Assembly: GCF_000511385.1 (NCBI RefSeq)
Contig: NC_023137.1
Coordinates: 2,177,001 to 2,241,000, forward strand
Direction of reading: 5' to 3'
Source of the DNA: Phaeobacter gallaeciensis DSM 26640
GTDB taxonomy: Bacteria; Pseudomonadota; Alphaproteobacteria; Rhodobacterales; Rhodobacteraceae
Length of the DNA: 64,000 nt
Of this stretch, positions 34,480 through 43,913 are shown in pieces. The number at the start of each line of letters is the position of its first letter. Within the stretch, counting starts at the first letter, position 1. The translations under genes and the position numbers were made by a program. A model generated the notes under the pieces. It was not told the origin of the DNA and made no database searches. It worked only from the letters and a program-made list of their open reading frames with translations.

Positions 34480-37341
34480 GTGTCCCTGTTCCTGATTGCA
34501 GCCCTGCCCTTTCTGGGCGCGGTTTTCCCCGCGCTATTGATCCGTGCCGGGCGCAATGCCTCGGCATCGGCGGCAGGCCTGACAACATTGCTCGCGTTTG
34601 TCGGACTGATGCTGCACGCCCCGGCGGTGATGCGCGGCGAAGTCATTCAGGCGCAATTCGACTGGCTGCCCGCTCTGGGCCTGAACGCCAACTTCTTCCT
34701 TGATGGGTTGGGCTTCCTCTTTGCGGGGCTGATCCTGGGTATTGGCCTGCTGATTATCCTCTATGCGCGGTTCTACCTGTCGCGCGAAGATCCAATGGGC
34801 AATTTCTACACCTACCTGCTGCTGTTTCAGGGCGCGATGGTGGGGATTGTCACATCCGACAACATCCTTTTGCTGCTGATTTTCTGGGAGCTCACCTCGC
34901 TCAGTTCCTTCTTGCTGATCGGCTATTGGAAGCATCTGCCGGAGGGGCGACAGGGCGCACGCATGGCGCTGACCGTTACCGGCGCCGGTGGCCTTGCCAT
35001 GATTGGGGGGATGCTGATCCTCGGCAATATCGTTGGCTCCTATGATCTAACCGTAATCCTTGGGGCGAAGGAGGTCATTCAGGCCTCGCCGCTTTATCTG
35101 CCCGCCTTGATCCTGATCCTGATCGGCGCTTTCACCAAGTCAGCCCAGTTCCCGTTTCATTTCTGGCTGCCGCACGCAATGGCGGCACCCACGCCGGTAT
35201 CGGCCTATCTGCACTCCGCCACGATGGTGAAGGCAGGTCTGTTCCTGATGGCGCGGATGTGGCCCGTTCTGGCAGGCACGCCTGAGTGGTTCTATATCGT
35301 CGCGACAACCGGCCTGATCACCATGGTGCTGGGTGCGATCATTGCCCTGTTCAAGGATGATCTGAAGGCGCTTCTGGCGTTTTCCACCGTCAGCCATCTT
35401 GGGTTGATCACCATGCTCTTGGGCTTTGGTACCAAGTTTGCGGCGGTGGCCGCAGTATTCCACATCATCAACCACGCGACCTTCAAGGCCGCGTTGTTTA
35501 TGAGTGCCGGCATTGTCGACCACGAGGCCCATACCCGTGACATCAAGCGTCTTGGCGGCCTGCGGCATCTGATGCCGATCACTTTTGCCATTGCGACGGT
35601 CGCGGCGCTGTCGATGGCCGGTATTCCGCCCTTTAACGGCTTCCTGTCCAAGGAAATGATGCTTGAGGAGACGGTGCATACCGCCTGGGCTGGCTCACAT
35701 TATCTGGTACCTGGCCTGGCTCTTCTTGGGGCGCTGTTTTCTGCAGCGTATTCGTTCCGGTTTATCGCCCATGTGTTCCTCGGTCCGAAACGAGATGATT
35801 ATCCGGCGACCCCGCATGATCCGGGTGCCGGTATGTGGTTGGCGCCCGCGTTCCTCGTTGGTCTTGTGATCCTGATCGGCCTGTTCTCGGCTAAAATCGT
35901 TGGGCCGCTTGTGGCCACTGCGGCCTCTGCGGTGATTGGTGGCGAGAAGCTGCCCTATTACTCTCTGAAACTCTGGCACGGGTTTACCCCGGCGCTTTAT
36001 ATGTCGATGGCGGCGATTGTCGGCGGTGTGGTGCTGTTGATGCTGCATAAACCGCTCATGCGTCTCTGGGATGCGGCTCCGCGGCCCGAAGCAAAAGTGA
36101 TTTTCGAGGCGCTGATTGCTGCCCTGACCCGTCTCGCACGCGGAATCACCGACGGGATGCACAATGGTTCCATGCCGCGGTATGGCGGGATCATGATCAC
36201 CTTCACGGCGGCGCTGTCTTACTACGCCTATCAATCTGGCACATTGGCCGCGCCGACACGAACCATTCAGGATGTGGGCCTAATACCGATCCTCGGTTGG
36301 GCCAGCCTGTTGATCGCTACTGGTTTCCTTGTTGCGATGCACCGCAACCGCCTGCTGGCGCTGGTGCTGATCGGGGTCGTGGGCCTCGTGGTTTCCATGG
36401 GCTTTAACTACATGTCGGCCCCGGATCTCGCTCTGACACAGATTTCGGTCGAAGTGGTCACCATCATCCTGATGCTGCTGGCGTTGAACTTCATGCCCAA
36501 GGAAACCCCGGTCGAAAGCTCCGGCGGTGCCCGTCTGCGCGATATCTCCATCGCGAGCATCTCAGGTCTGGGCGTCGGCGGGTTGATCTACGCCCTCATG
36601 ACACGTGATTTCATCGGCGAGACGATTTCCGGCTTCCACCTTGAGAACTCCTACAAGGGCGGTGGCGGCACCAATGTGGTCAATGTGATCCTGGTGGATT
36701 TCCGGGGCTTTGACACCTTTGGCGAGATCATCGTTTTGGGGATTGCCGCACTGGTGATCTTTGCCCTGACCGAAGCAGTTCTGGGCACCCGCGTGCGGGC
36801 CTATCTGCTGAACCGAAAACCGGACCTGCCGCAAGCAGGGGACTCCCATCCGATGATGATGGTGGTGGCGACCCGCGTGATGATGCCACTGGCACTGATG
36901 GTGGCGGCCTATATCTTCTTCCGCGGGCACAACCTGCCGGGAGGTGGCTTCATCGCCGGTCTGATCGCAGCGATTGCTGTCATCATGCAATATATGGCGT
37001 CGGGCTTTGCCTGGGCGACCGAGCGGCAGCGCTACCCCTATCATGGCATCATCGGATCCGGGGTGCTCATCGCCGCCGCAACTGGGATGGGATCCTGGTT
37101 TGGTGGTAAACCGTTCCTGACCAGTGCCTTTGGCTACCTCCATTGGGCACCGCTGGAGGAATTCGAATGGGCCACTGCGGCGCTGTTTGATCTGGGCGTG
37201 TTCCTGGCTGTCGTCGGCGCGGTTCTGCTGGCGCTGGAGAGCCTGTCCCGCTTTGCCTGGCAGCCGGGTACCGACAGCACCCATGCGATGGATATCAACC
37301 CGGCCCGCGATGATGTGGCCAAGACCGAGAACGAGGGCTGA
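34480..37341 (+). CDS. mrpA: Monovalent cation/H+ antiporter subunit A (MrpA-MrpB fusion)
   Basis: 953 residues from a GTG at 34480. GGAGGAG lies 8 bases before it, making it a better choice than the GTG at 34459. MrpA resembles NuoL and has about 20 helices. The conserved proton-channel segment FPFHFWLPHAMAAPTPVSAYLHSATMVKAG (about 227-256) is present. The C-terminal third (about 790-940) is the MrpB domain, with HNLPGGGFIAGLI. Mrp/Pha antiporters exchange Na+ or K+ for protons and support pH and salt tolerance, useful in a marine bacterium. First gene of a seven-domain operon. Confidence 0.94.
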   Translation: MSLFLIAALPFLGAVFPALLIRAGRNASASAAGLTTLLAFVGLMLHAPAVMRGEVIQAQFDWLPALGLNANFFLDGLGFLFAGLILGIGLLIILYARFYLSREDPMGNFYTYLLLFQGAMVGIVTSDNILLLLIFWELTSLSSFLLIGYWKHLPEGRQGARMALTVTGAGGLAMIGGMLILGNIVGSYDLTVILGAKEVIQASPLYLPALILILIGAFTKSAQFPFHFWLPHAMAAPTPVSAYLHSATMVKAGLFLMARMWPVLAGTPEWFYIVATTGLITMVLGAIIALFKDDLKALLAFSTVSHLGLITMLLGFGTKFAAVAAVFHIINHATFKAALFMSAGIVDHEAHTRDIKRLGGLRHLMPITFAIATVAALSMAGIPPFNGFLSKEMMLEETVHTAWAGSHYLVPGLALLGALFSAAYSFRFIAHVFLGPKRDDYPATPHDPGAGMWLAPAFLVGLVILIGLFSAKIVGPLVATAASAVIGGEKLPYYSLKLWHGFTPALYMSMAAIVGGVVLLMLHKPLMRLWDAAPRPEAKVIFEALIAALTRLARGITDGMHNGSMPRYGGIMITFTAALSYYAYQSGTLAAPTRTIQDVGLIPILGWASLLIATGFLVAMHRNRLLALVLIGVVGLVVSMGFNYMSAPDLALTQISVEVVTIILMLLALNFMPKETPVESSGGARLRDISIASISGLGVGGLIYALMTRDFIGETISGFHLENSYKGGGGTNVVNVILVDFRGFDTFGEIIVLGIAALVIFALTEAVLGTRVRAYLLNRKPDLPQAGDSHPMMMVVATRVMMPLALMVAAYIFFRGHNLPGGGFIAGLIAAIAVIMQYMASGFAWATERQRYPYHGIIGSGVLIAAATGMGSWFGGKPFLTSAFGYLHWAPLEEFEWATAALFDLGVFLAVVGAVLLALESLSRFAWQPGTDSTHAMDINPARDDVAKTENEG

Positions 37342-37343
37342 TT

Positions 37344-37697
37344 ATGGAAATTCTAGTCGCTTCGGCCGTGGGTGTTCTGACCGCGGCCGGCATCTACCTG
37401 ATCCTGCGCCGTCGCAGCTTTCCCGTCATTCTTGGGCTGTCACTGGTGTCCTATGCAGTGAACGTGTTTCTGTTTGCCACGGGCCGCCTGATGACCAACG
37501 CGCCTGCGATCCTCAACAAATACGAAGAGGTGCCCTATACCGATCCGCTGCCGCAGGCGCTGGTGCTCACCGCGATTGTGATCTCCTTTGGCATGACTGC
37601 CGTTGTCGTGATGATCGCGCTTGGGGCCTATCTGTCGTCGCAGGATGACCGGATCAACCTCAGTGACGACGATGCGACAGCAGGAGAAGACGCATGA
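37344..37697 (+). CDS. mrpC: Na+/H+ antiporter subunit C
   Basis: 117 residues, three membrane helices, NuoK-like. The helices carry ILRRRSFPVILGLSLVSYAVNVFLF (about 17-41) and the loop DPLPQALVLTAIVIS (about 64-78), the typical MrpC signature. It starts 2 bases after mrpA and overlaps mrpD by 4 bases, so translation is coupled. Confidence 0.94.
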   Translation: MEILVASAVGVLTAAGIYLILRRRSFPVILGLSLVSYAVNVFLFATGRLMTNAPAILNKYEEVPYTDPLPQALVLTAIVISFGMTAVVVMIALGAYLSSQDDRINLSDDDATAGEDA

Positions 37698-39250
37698 ACC
37701 ACCTTGTGATTGCGCCGATTGTCCTGCCGGCCCTTGTCGCGCCCTTCATTATCATGGTCCTGCGCTACCATCTGGACCTGCAACGGATTTTCTCCGTTGC
37801 CAGCAGCGTGCTGGTGCTGTGCCTGACGCTGGCACTGGCCGCACAAGCGGCGGACGGCACCGTACAAGTCTATGAATTGGGCGATTGGCCTGCCCCCTTT
37901 GGGATCGTCCTGGTGCTGGATCGGTTGTCGGCGATGATGATCGTCCTCACCTCGGTGCTGGCACTGGCGGTTGTACTCTATGCCATTGGCACCGGCTGGG
38001 ACTCCCGTGGCGCCAATTTCCACGCGCTGTTCCAGTTCCAGATCATGGGCATTCTGGGCGCCTTCATGACCGGCGATGCCTTCAACCTCTTTGTCTTCTT
38101 CGAGGTGCTGCTGATTGCCTCCTACGGGCTGATGATCCACGCAGGCGGTGCCAAGCGATTTCAGGCCGGTGTGCAATATGTGGTCTATAACCTCTTGGGC
38201 TCCACGCTGTTTCTGTTTGCCCTTGGCACCATCTATGCTGTCACCGGCACGCTCAACATGGCGGATCTGGCGGTCCGTGTGGCCGAGATGTCGGGTGAGG
38301 AAACGGCGCTTCTGAGGGTGGGCGCAGTGATGCTGCTTTTGGTCTTTGCGATCAAGGCTGCGGTGCTGCCGCTGCATTTCTGGTTGCCGGCCTCCTACAG
38401 CCATGCGCCCCTGCCTGTTGCTGCCCTGTTTGCCATCATGACAAAAGTCGGCGCCTATTCGATCCTGCGTGTCTACACCCTGATCTTCGGCCCGGATGTG
38501 GCAATCACCGAAGGTCTGGTCGGCGATTGGCTGCTGCCCGCAGCGCTTTTGACACTGGCGGTCGGGGCGATTGGTGTCCTCGGCTCCCGCGAGATCGGAC
38601 GTCTGGTTGCCTTTGGCGCGATCACATCGATGGGCACGCTGTTGATTGCCATCGCACTGTTTACCCCAGCCGCCACTGGCGCCGCGCTCTACTATATTGT
38701 TCATTCGACGCTGGCGACAGCACTGATGTTCCTGATTGCCGATCAGGTGATGGAGCGTCAGGGCGGCGCGGTTGCCGCGATGGGGTTGATGCCGCAGAGC
38801 GGTCTTCTGTCGGTGATGTTCTTTGTTGCCGCAATTGCGCTGGCGGGGATGCCGCCGCTCTCCGGCTTCATCGGCAAGCTGCTGGTGATGGATGCGGCGC
38901 GAGATCATGATCTGGTCTGGTGGATCTGGGCGGTGATCCTGATTGGTTCTCTGGTGACGATCATAGGCCTCGCCCGTGCTGGCACACTGATTTTTTGGAA
39001 AAGCCATGGCTTGCCGGACAGCGACGCAGACAAAGAGGCTGACAGTGAGGACGTGCTTGCCGGAGAGGCAACCGCCGCCCCTGCCGCAGCGCCGGTGCTC
39101 CCGCTTGTGGTCTGTTTTGGTCTGATGGGGGCGATTGTGCTGCTCACCATCTTTGCCGGGCCGATGACTCGCTATGCTGATGCGACGGCTGCCCAGCTCT
39201 TTACGCCAACCGCCTATATAGAAACCGTCCTCGGGGGGGGCTCAAAATGA
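37694..39250 (+). CDS. mrpD: Na+/H+ antiporter subunit D
   Basis: 518 residues, about 14 membrane helices, NuoM/N-like. The signature lies in FAIKAAVLPLHFWLPASYSHAPLPVAA (about 217-243) and GMPPLSGFIGKL near 384-395. A charged cytoplasmic stretch (about 440-460, DADKEADSEDVLAGEA) is longer than in many homologues. It overlaps mrpC and mrpE by 4 bases each. Confidence 0.94.
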   Translation: MNHLVIAPIVLPALVAPFIIMVLRYHLDLQRIFSVASSVLVLCLTLALAAQAADGTVQVYELGDWPAPFGIVLVLDRLSAMMIVLTSVLALAVVLYAIGTGWDSRGANFHALFQFQIMGILGAFMTGDAFNLFVFFEVLLIASYGLMIHAGGAKRFQAGVQYVVYNLLGSTLFLFALGTIYAVTGTLNMADLAVRVAEMSGEETALLRVGAVMLLLVFAIKAAVLPLHFWLPASYSHAPLPVAALFAIMTKVGAYSILRVYTLIFGPDVAITEGLVGDWLLPAALLTLAVGAIGVLGSREIGRLVAFGAITSMGTLLIAIALFTPAATGAALYYIVHSTLATALMFLIADQVMERQGGAVAAMGLMPQSGLLSVMFFVAAIALAGMPPLSGFIGKLLVMDAARDHDLVWWIWAVILIGSLVTIIGLARAGTLIFWKSHGLPDSDADKEADSEDVLAGEATAAPAAAPVLPLVVCFGLMGAIVLLTIFAGPMTRYADATAAQLFTPTAYIETVLGGGSK

Positions 39251-39744
39251 AGCTGATGCGCCGCATACTGCCGCACCCGATCCTGACGCTGGTGCTGACT
39301 GTGACCTGGCTCCTGCTGGTCAACGGCTGGTCACTGAACTCCTTGGTCTTTGGCTTCATGCTGGGGGTTTTGATCCCCTTCCTGACGCAACCCTACTGGC
39401 CGCAACAGCTGAAGATGAAAGGCCCGATGAAGATCATCGGCTATGTCCTCATCGTGCTCTACGACATCGTGGTTGCAAATCTGGTGGTTGCCAAGATCGT
39501 GCTGTTCAAACCCAATTCCCGCCGTCACCCCAATTGGGTGACTGTGCCGCTGGAGCTGCGCACACCTGAAGCGATCACGGTATTGGCCGCAACAATCACC
39601 ATGACCCCTGGCACCGTGTCAGCCGACCTTTCGGCTGAAGGCCATGCGCTGCTGGTCCACTGCCTTGACGCGCCTGATCCAGAGGCGGTGCGCGACGACA
39701 TCAAGGACCGCTACGAACGTCGCCTGAAGGAGATTTTCGAATGA
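39247..39744 (+). CDS. mrpE: Na+/H+ antiporter subunit E
   Basis: 165 residues with two to three N-terminal helices and a soluble tail. ITMTPGTVSADLS near 116-128, then HCLDAPD, are the standard MrpE landmarks. It has ATGA coupling to mrpD and mrpF. Confidence 0.93.
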   Translation: MKLMRRILPHPILTLVLTVTWLLLVNGWSLNSLVFGFMLGVLIPFLTQPYWPQQLKMKGPMKIIGYVLIVLYDIVVANLVVAKIVLFKPNSRRHPNWVTVPLELRTPEAITVLAATITMTPGTVSADLSAEGHALLVHCLDAPDPEAVRDDIKDRYERRLKEIFE

Positions 39745-40010
39745 TCGAAACTGCTGCAATCTTTGCGTTTGTCTGCTTTGCGCTGTCGTTGCTGATGAAC
39801 CTGTGGAAGGTCGTCTCGGCCGAGGATGTCGCGGACCGGATCCTCGCCCTCGACACCATGTTCATCAACGCCATCGCGCTTATGGTGCTTTATGGCTTGG
39901 CGCTTGGAACTGAGATCTTCTTTGAGGCGGCGATGATCATCGCCATGCTCGGCTTCGTCTCTACTGTGGCCTATGCGCGGTTCATCCTGCGCGGCAATAT
40001 CATTGAGTGA
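39741..40010 (+). CDS. mrpF: Na+/H+ antiporter subunit F
   Basis: 89 residues, three helices. The core RLxxxxxVxDRILALDT pattern is seen as AEDVADRILALDTMFINAI (about 27-45). It overlaps mrpE by 4 bases and is followed 9 bases later by mrpG with its own GAGGAGAG site. Confidence 0.93.
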   Translation: MIETAAIFAFVCFALSLLMNLWKVVSAEDVADRILALDTMFINAIALMVLYGLALGTEIFFEAAMIIAMLGFVSTVAYARFILRGNIIE

Positions 40011-40019
40011 GGAGAGACC

Positions 40020-40400
40020 ATGGACCAATTCTTTGACATCGTCATTGCCGGGTTTCTCATGATCGGCGGGGTATTCGGTATCGTCGGCTCCTTTGGCCTG
40101 CTGAAACTCAACGACCGCATGTCGCGACTGCACGCGCCAACGAAGGCTACGACGCTGGGCGTCGGCGGTGTGCTGCTGGCCTCAATGACCCATGCAGCGG
40201 TTTATGAGCACCACCTGTCTGTGCATGAGCTGATGATCACGCTGTTCCTGTTTCTGACCGCCCCGATCACGGCAAATTTCATTGCCAAGGTGCATATCCA
40301 CCGCCATGACACCCCGGAGAGCCTGCCGGACGCGGGCGAGGATAAGATCTGGGCGACCCATAAGAAGCCCGAGAACGAAGTGATCGGCCCAGAGGTCTGA
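40020..40400 (+). CDS. mrpG: Na+/H+ antiporter subunit G
   Basis: 126 residues, three helices. GVFGIVGSFGLLKLNDRMSRLHAPTKATTLGVG (about 17-49) is the MrpG signature. A cytoplasmic C-terminal tail of about 35 residues follows. Last gene of the operon, with a terminator 8 bases after the stop. Confidence 0.93.
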   Translation: MDQFFDIVIAGFLMIGGVFGIVGSFGLLKLNDRMSRLHAPTKATTLGVGGVLLASMTHAAVYEHHLSVHELMITLFLFLTAPITANFIAKVHIHRHDTPESLPDAGEDKIWATHKKPENEVIGPEV

Positions 40401-40408
40401 CCAAACAT

Positions 40409-40435
40409 CCCCCGCCCCTTTCGGCGGGGGTCTTT
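40409..40435 (+). terminator. Rho-independent terminator after mrpG
   Basis: CCCCCGCC / GGCGGGGG, a perfect 8-base-pair stem with a 6-base loop, followed by TCTTTC. It closes the mrp operon. Confidence 0.85.
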
Positions 40436-40489
40436 CATCCGGAACGCAGCTCGCCCGGGTGATCCTGCGCAGCCCGGTGGACGACAACA

Positions 40490-42649
40490 ATGCATACAGC
40501 CCCCCTCCCCCTGACCAAAGACGTGGTATTGATCGGCGGCGGACACACCCATGCATTGGTCCTGCGAAAATGGGGAATGCGCCCGCTCGCCGGGGCACGG
40601 CTGACCGTCATTAACCCCGGTCCCACCGCCCCCTACTCCGGGATGCTGCCCGGCTTCGTCGCCGGTCACTATGATCGGGGCGCGCTGGACATTGATCTGG
40701 TAAAGCTTGCACGCTTTGCAGGCGCACGGCTGATCCTCGGGGCTGCGGAACATATCGATACAGATGCCCGGCAGGTACATGTCGCAGGCCGCCCGCCTAT
40801 TGACTACGACGTTGCTGCGATCAATCTGGGCATCACTTCCGCGATGCCGGATATGGCCGGGTTCAACGACCACGCGATCCCGGCCAAACCGCTTGGCCGG
40901 TTTGCCTCCAGCTGGGCTACGTATCTGGCGGGCGATGGTCCGGCCCATGTTGCGGTGATCGGCGGTGGCGTGGCCGGGGTGGAACTGATCCTCGCCATGG
41001 CCCATGCCCTGCGCCAAGGCGAGCGTTCGATGCAGGCGACGCTGATTGACCGTGGTACCATCCTCAAAGACGCAGGCAACAAAGCCCAGACCCAGCTACG
41101 CAAAGCCCTGCATGATTTGGGAGTGACCGTGGTTGAGCAAGCCACAATCACCCAGATTGAAGCCGCCCATGTGGTGCTCGAAGATGGCCGGGCCATCCGC
41201 TCCGATTTTACAACAGGCGCGGCGGGCGCCCGCCCGTATTCCTGGCTTTCCAATAGCGGTTTGGACCTGCACCACGGTTTTGTCCGCGTCGACAGCACCC
41301 TGCAGACCAGCCAGACTGGTGTTTTTGCCACCGGTGACTGCGCCCATTTCAGCAGGGATCCACGTCCCAAGGCCGGGGTCTACGCGGTGCGTCAGGCGCC
41401 GGTGCTTTATCACAATCTGCGCGCCAGCCTGACCAAGGATCCGCTGCGCCAGTATCAACCGCAAAAGGACTATCTAAAACTGATCTCCATGGGCGACAAA
41501 AGTGCCGTGGGCGAACGGTTCGGCCAGACCTTCTCTGGCAGTTGGATCTGGCGGTGGAAAGACCACATTGATCAGACCTTCATGGCGCAGTTCCGCGACC
41601 TTCCACAGATGGAAACCCCGGATTTGCCTCCCGAACACACCTACGACCTGCCCGAGGTACTAGGAGAAAAACCGATGTGTGGCGGCTGCGGGGCGAAGGT
41701 TGGCGCCCGCGCGCTGAAGGCCACGCTCAGTTCAGCACCAGAGGTGCAGCGCGCGGATATCACACCCCTGCCCGGTGATGATGCGGCGCTGTTGATGACC
41801 GGCGGGCAACGACAGGTCCTTAGCACCGATCACCTGCGGGCTTTTACTGCGGACCCTGTTGTGATGGCGCGGATCGCGGCGGTACATGCACTTGGCGATA
41901 TCTGGGCCATGGGCGCCGCCCCTCAGGCCGCCACCGCCAATCTGATCCTGCCGAAACTGTCACCGGAGCTGCAGGCCCGGACCCTGCGCGAAATCATGGT
42001 CGCCGCCGGTAAGATCATTCGCGACGCGGGGGCCGATATCGTCGGTGGCCACACCTCTGTCGGGGATGAGTTGACCATCGGGTTTAGTGTCACCGGGCTC
42101 TGTCACAGGCAACCCATCACCCTGGCCGGGGCGCAGCCCGGAGATGCGCTGATCCTGACCAAACCGCTTGGCACCGGCGTGATTATGGCCGCCGAAATGA
42201 CCGGGGCTGCTGATGGGGCGTTCGTGGCGGGGGCTTTGACCTCCATGAGCCAGTTGCAAGGCCAGGCCGCTGAGCTGCTGTGCGGTGCCCATGCGATGAC
42301 GGATGTGACCGGGTTCGGGCTGCTGGGGCACCTCCTTGGGATATGTGAGGCATCCAAACTCGGCGCTGAGATTCGTCTTGATGCAATCCCCTATCTGACC
42401 GGTGCCGCTACTCTAGCAACGCAAGGGATCCGATCCTCTCTGTTTGCGGAAAACGCCGCCCAGCTGCCGGAGATTTCGACCGGTGGCGTGCAGGATCTGT
42501 TGTTTGATCCGCAAACGGCCGGCGGCCTGTTGGCAGCACTCCCCATGAGGCAGGCAGAAGCCTTGTTGCCGCAACTGCGCACCCATGCCCCGAATGCCGC
42601 CATCATTGGCCGAATGTCAGAGACGGCAGGCGCAATTACTCTCGTCTAA
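40490..42649 (+). CDS. selD: Selenide, water dikinase fused to an FAD/NAD(P) oxidoreductase
   Basis: 719 residues. The N-terminal part (1-about 375) is a pyridine nucleotide-disulfide oxidoreductase-type domain, with dinucleotide motifs VVLIGGGHTH (12-21) and VAVIGGGVAGVE (154-165) and the FAD-binding TGVFATGDCAHF. The C-terminal part (about 390-719) is SelD, with catalytic Cys C400 and Lys K403 in CGGCGAK and the ATP segment GDDAALL. SelD makes selenophosphate from selenide and ATP; the fused domain may supply reduced selenium. The second Cys of the usual GCGCK is Ala here. The convergent mnmH suggests use in tRNA selenouridine. Confidence 0.93.
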   Translation: MHTAPLPLTKDVVLIGGGHTHALVLRKWGMRPLAGARLTVINPGPTAPYSGMLPGFVAGHYDRGALDIDLVKLARFAGARLILGAAEHIDTDARQVHVAGRPPIDYDVAAINLGITSAMPDMAGFNDHAIPAKPLGRFASSWATYLAGDGPAHVAVIGGGVAGVELILAMAHALRQGERSMQATLIDRGTILKDAGNKAQTQLRKALHDLGVTVVEQATITQIEAAHVVLEDGRAIRSDFTTGAAGARPYSWLSNSGLDLHHGFVRVDSTLQTSQTGVFATGDCAHFSRDPRPKAGVYAVRQAPVLYHNLRASLTKDPLRQYQPQKDYLKLISMGDKSAVGERFGQTFSGSWIWRWKDHIDQTFMAQFRDLPQMETPDLPPEHTYDLPEVLGEKPMCGGCGAKVGARALKATLSSAPEVQRADITPLPGDDAALLMTGGQRQVLSTDHLRAFTADPVVMARIAAVHALGDIWAMGAAPQAATANLILPKLSPELQARTLREIMVAAGKIIRDAGADIVGGHTSVGDELTIGFSVTGLCHRQPITLAGAQPGDALILTKPLGTGVIMAAEMTGAADGAFVAGALTSMSQLQGQAAELLCGAHAMTDVTGFGLLGHLLGICEASKLGAEIRLDAIPYLTGAATLATQGIRSSLFAENAAQLPEISTGGVQDLLFDPQTAGGLLAALPMRQAEALLPQLRTHAPNAAIIGRMSETAGAITLV

Positions 42650-42669
42650 GATGGATGTAGTGTTGCAGG

Positions 42670-42685
42670 CCTCCCGCACGGGAGG
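42670..42685. terminator. Hairpin between convergent selD and mnmH
   Basis: CCTCCCG-CA-CGGGAGG forms a perfect 7-base-pair stem between the two convergent stop codons. No good T-run occurs on either strand, so termination is possible but weakly supported. Confidence 0.4.
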
Positions 42686-43747
42686 TTACCCGAGCAACAA
42701 CCGATTAAGTTCATCAAGCAGATTTGCCGCCAGCCGGTCCAGATCTGCCTCTCCAAGATCCCCGGCTCGAAGCGTCGCGACAACATCGGCACCAATGCTC
42801 CGGCGCGCAGTCTCATAGGCCGGATCGTAGTGCTGCACCATCAACGCCTCCGTCAGCGCTGGTTTGTCGCCTGCCTCAATCAACTGCAACCAGCCATCAA
42901 CCACCGCATTGGAGCGATGCGCCCGCAAGCCATCCAGCCGGACACGCAGCATATCACCGTTGGACAGGATATCGTCGTACCCCTCCAACAGGTAACGGCA
43001 GCGCGCTGCAATGGAGGCCTCGACCTCAATCCGCGGGGCGCGTTTCATTCCGGACCACAGCCTTGGCGGAATAATCCGCGCACCAATCTTGCTGGACTCC
43101 GCCTCCACCAATACAGGGCGATCCGGTGTCATCCGCGCCAACTGTCCGGCGATTTCGGACTCAAACGCCTTCTGGCTCGGCTGCGGCGTCGGATGATCAC
43201 CCAGCAGTGAGCCACGATGATGCGCCAGCCCCTCCAGATCCAAAACCTGCCCACCAAGGGACTTAACCCGTTTCAGAATTTCAGTTTTCGCGGTGCCAGT
43301 ATAGCCATCAAGCGCCACGAAACGATGCGGCAGTTCGGTATTGTAGAGATAGTCATTCACCAGGCGGCGGTAGCTTTGATAGCCGCCCTCAACCACATCG
43401 GCGCGCCAACCGATCTGTTGTAGCAACCAGGTGAAGCTGCCCGAGCGCTGACCACCCCGCCAGCAATAAACCAGTGGCCGCCAGGAGCCGGGGTGATGGC
43501 TGAGGCTTTGCTCGACATGATCAGCGGCATTGCGGAACACTTTGGCCGCACCCACCTTGCGCGCCAAAAACGGGCTCTGCTGAACGTAGATCGTGCCGAC
43601 TTCCGCGCGTTCCTCATTGTCCAGAACCGGCAGGTTGATGGCACCTGGCCAGTGATCTTCGGCGAATTCGGCGGGACTCCGCACGTCAATGACACAATCG
43701 TAGTCCTGATCGAGGATATCGGATAGCGATGTAAAACGAATGGTCAT
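42686..43747 (-). CDS. mnmH: tRNA 2-selenouridine synthase
   Basis: 353 residues from the ATG at 43747. The N-terminal rhodanese domain has its active Cys at C95 in YCWRGGQRSG. The C-terminal P-loop domain has GYTGTAKT (148-155), a Walker A with Ala for the second Gly. MnmH replaces the sulfur of 2-thiouridine at the tRNA wobble position with selenium from selenophosphate, through a geranylated intermediate. It is convergent with selD, its substrate supplier. A 91-residue open extension upstream is rejected because MTIRFTSLSD is the family start. Confidence 0.92.
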   Translation of the reverse strand: MTIRFTSLSDILDQDYDCVIDVRSPAEFAEDHWPGAINLPVLDNEERAEVGTIYVQQSPFLARKVGAAKVFRNAADHVEQSLSHHPGSWRPLVYCWRGGQRSGSFTWLLQQIGWRADVVEGGYQSYRRLVNDYLYNTELPHRFVALDGYTGTAKTEILKRVKSLGGQVLDLEGLAHHRGSLLGDHPTPQPSQKAFESEIAGQLARMTPDRPVLVEAESSKIGARIIPPRLWSGMKRAPRIEVEASIAARCRYLLEGYDDILSNGDMLRVRLDGLRAHRSNAVVDGWLQLIEAGDKPALTEALMVQHYDPAYETARRSIGADVVATLRAGDLGEADLDRLAANLLDELNRLLLG

Positions 43748-43913
43748 ATCTGATGATCTACAGCGCCACGGACGCAAGGAAAAGTCGCATTCCCTTCGCC
43801 CTGTAAACATTTTATTATGGCTCAAAGATTCGTTTGAAATTCTATCTATTGTTTCACCGCACCCGGCTCTGTCGGATGTGCAGGGGATTCTTTTGTCCAA
43901 CGGGAGATAGGAC

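Noticed and set aside
37628..39007. 459-codon minus-strand frame opposite mrpD
   Set aside because: mrpD has complete family motifs and coupled neighbours; the antisense product is rich in Gln, Arg and His with no recognisable domain.
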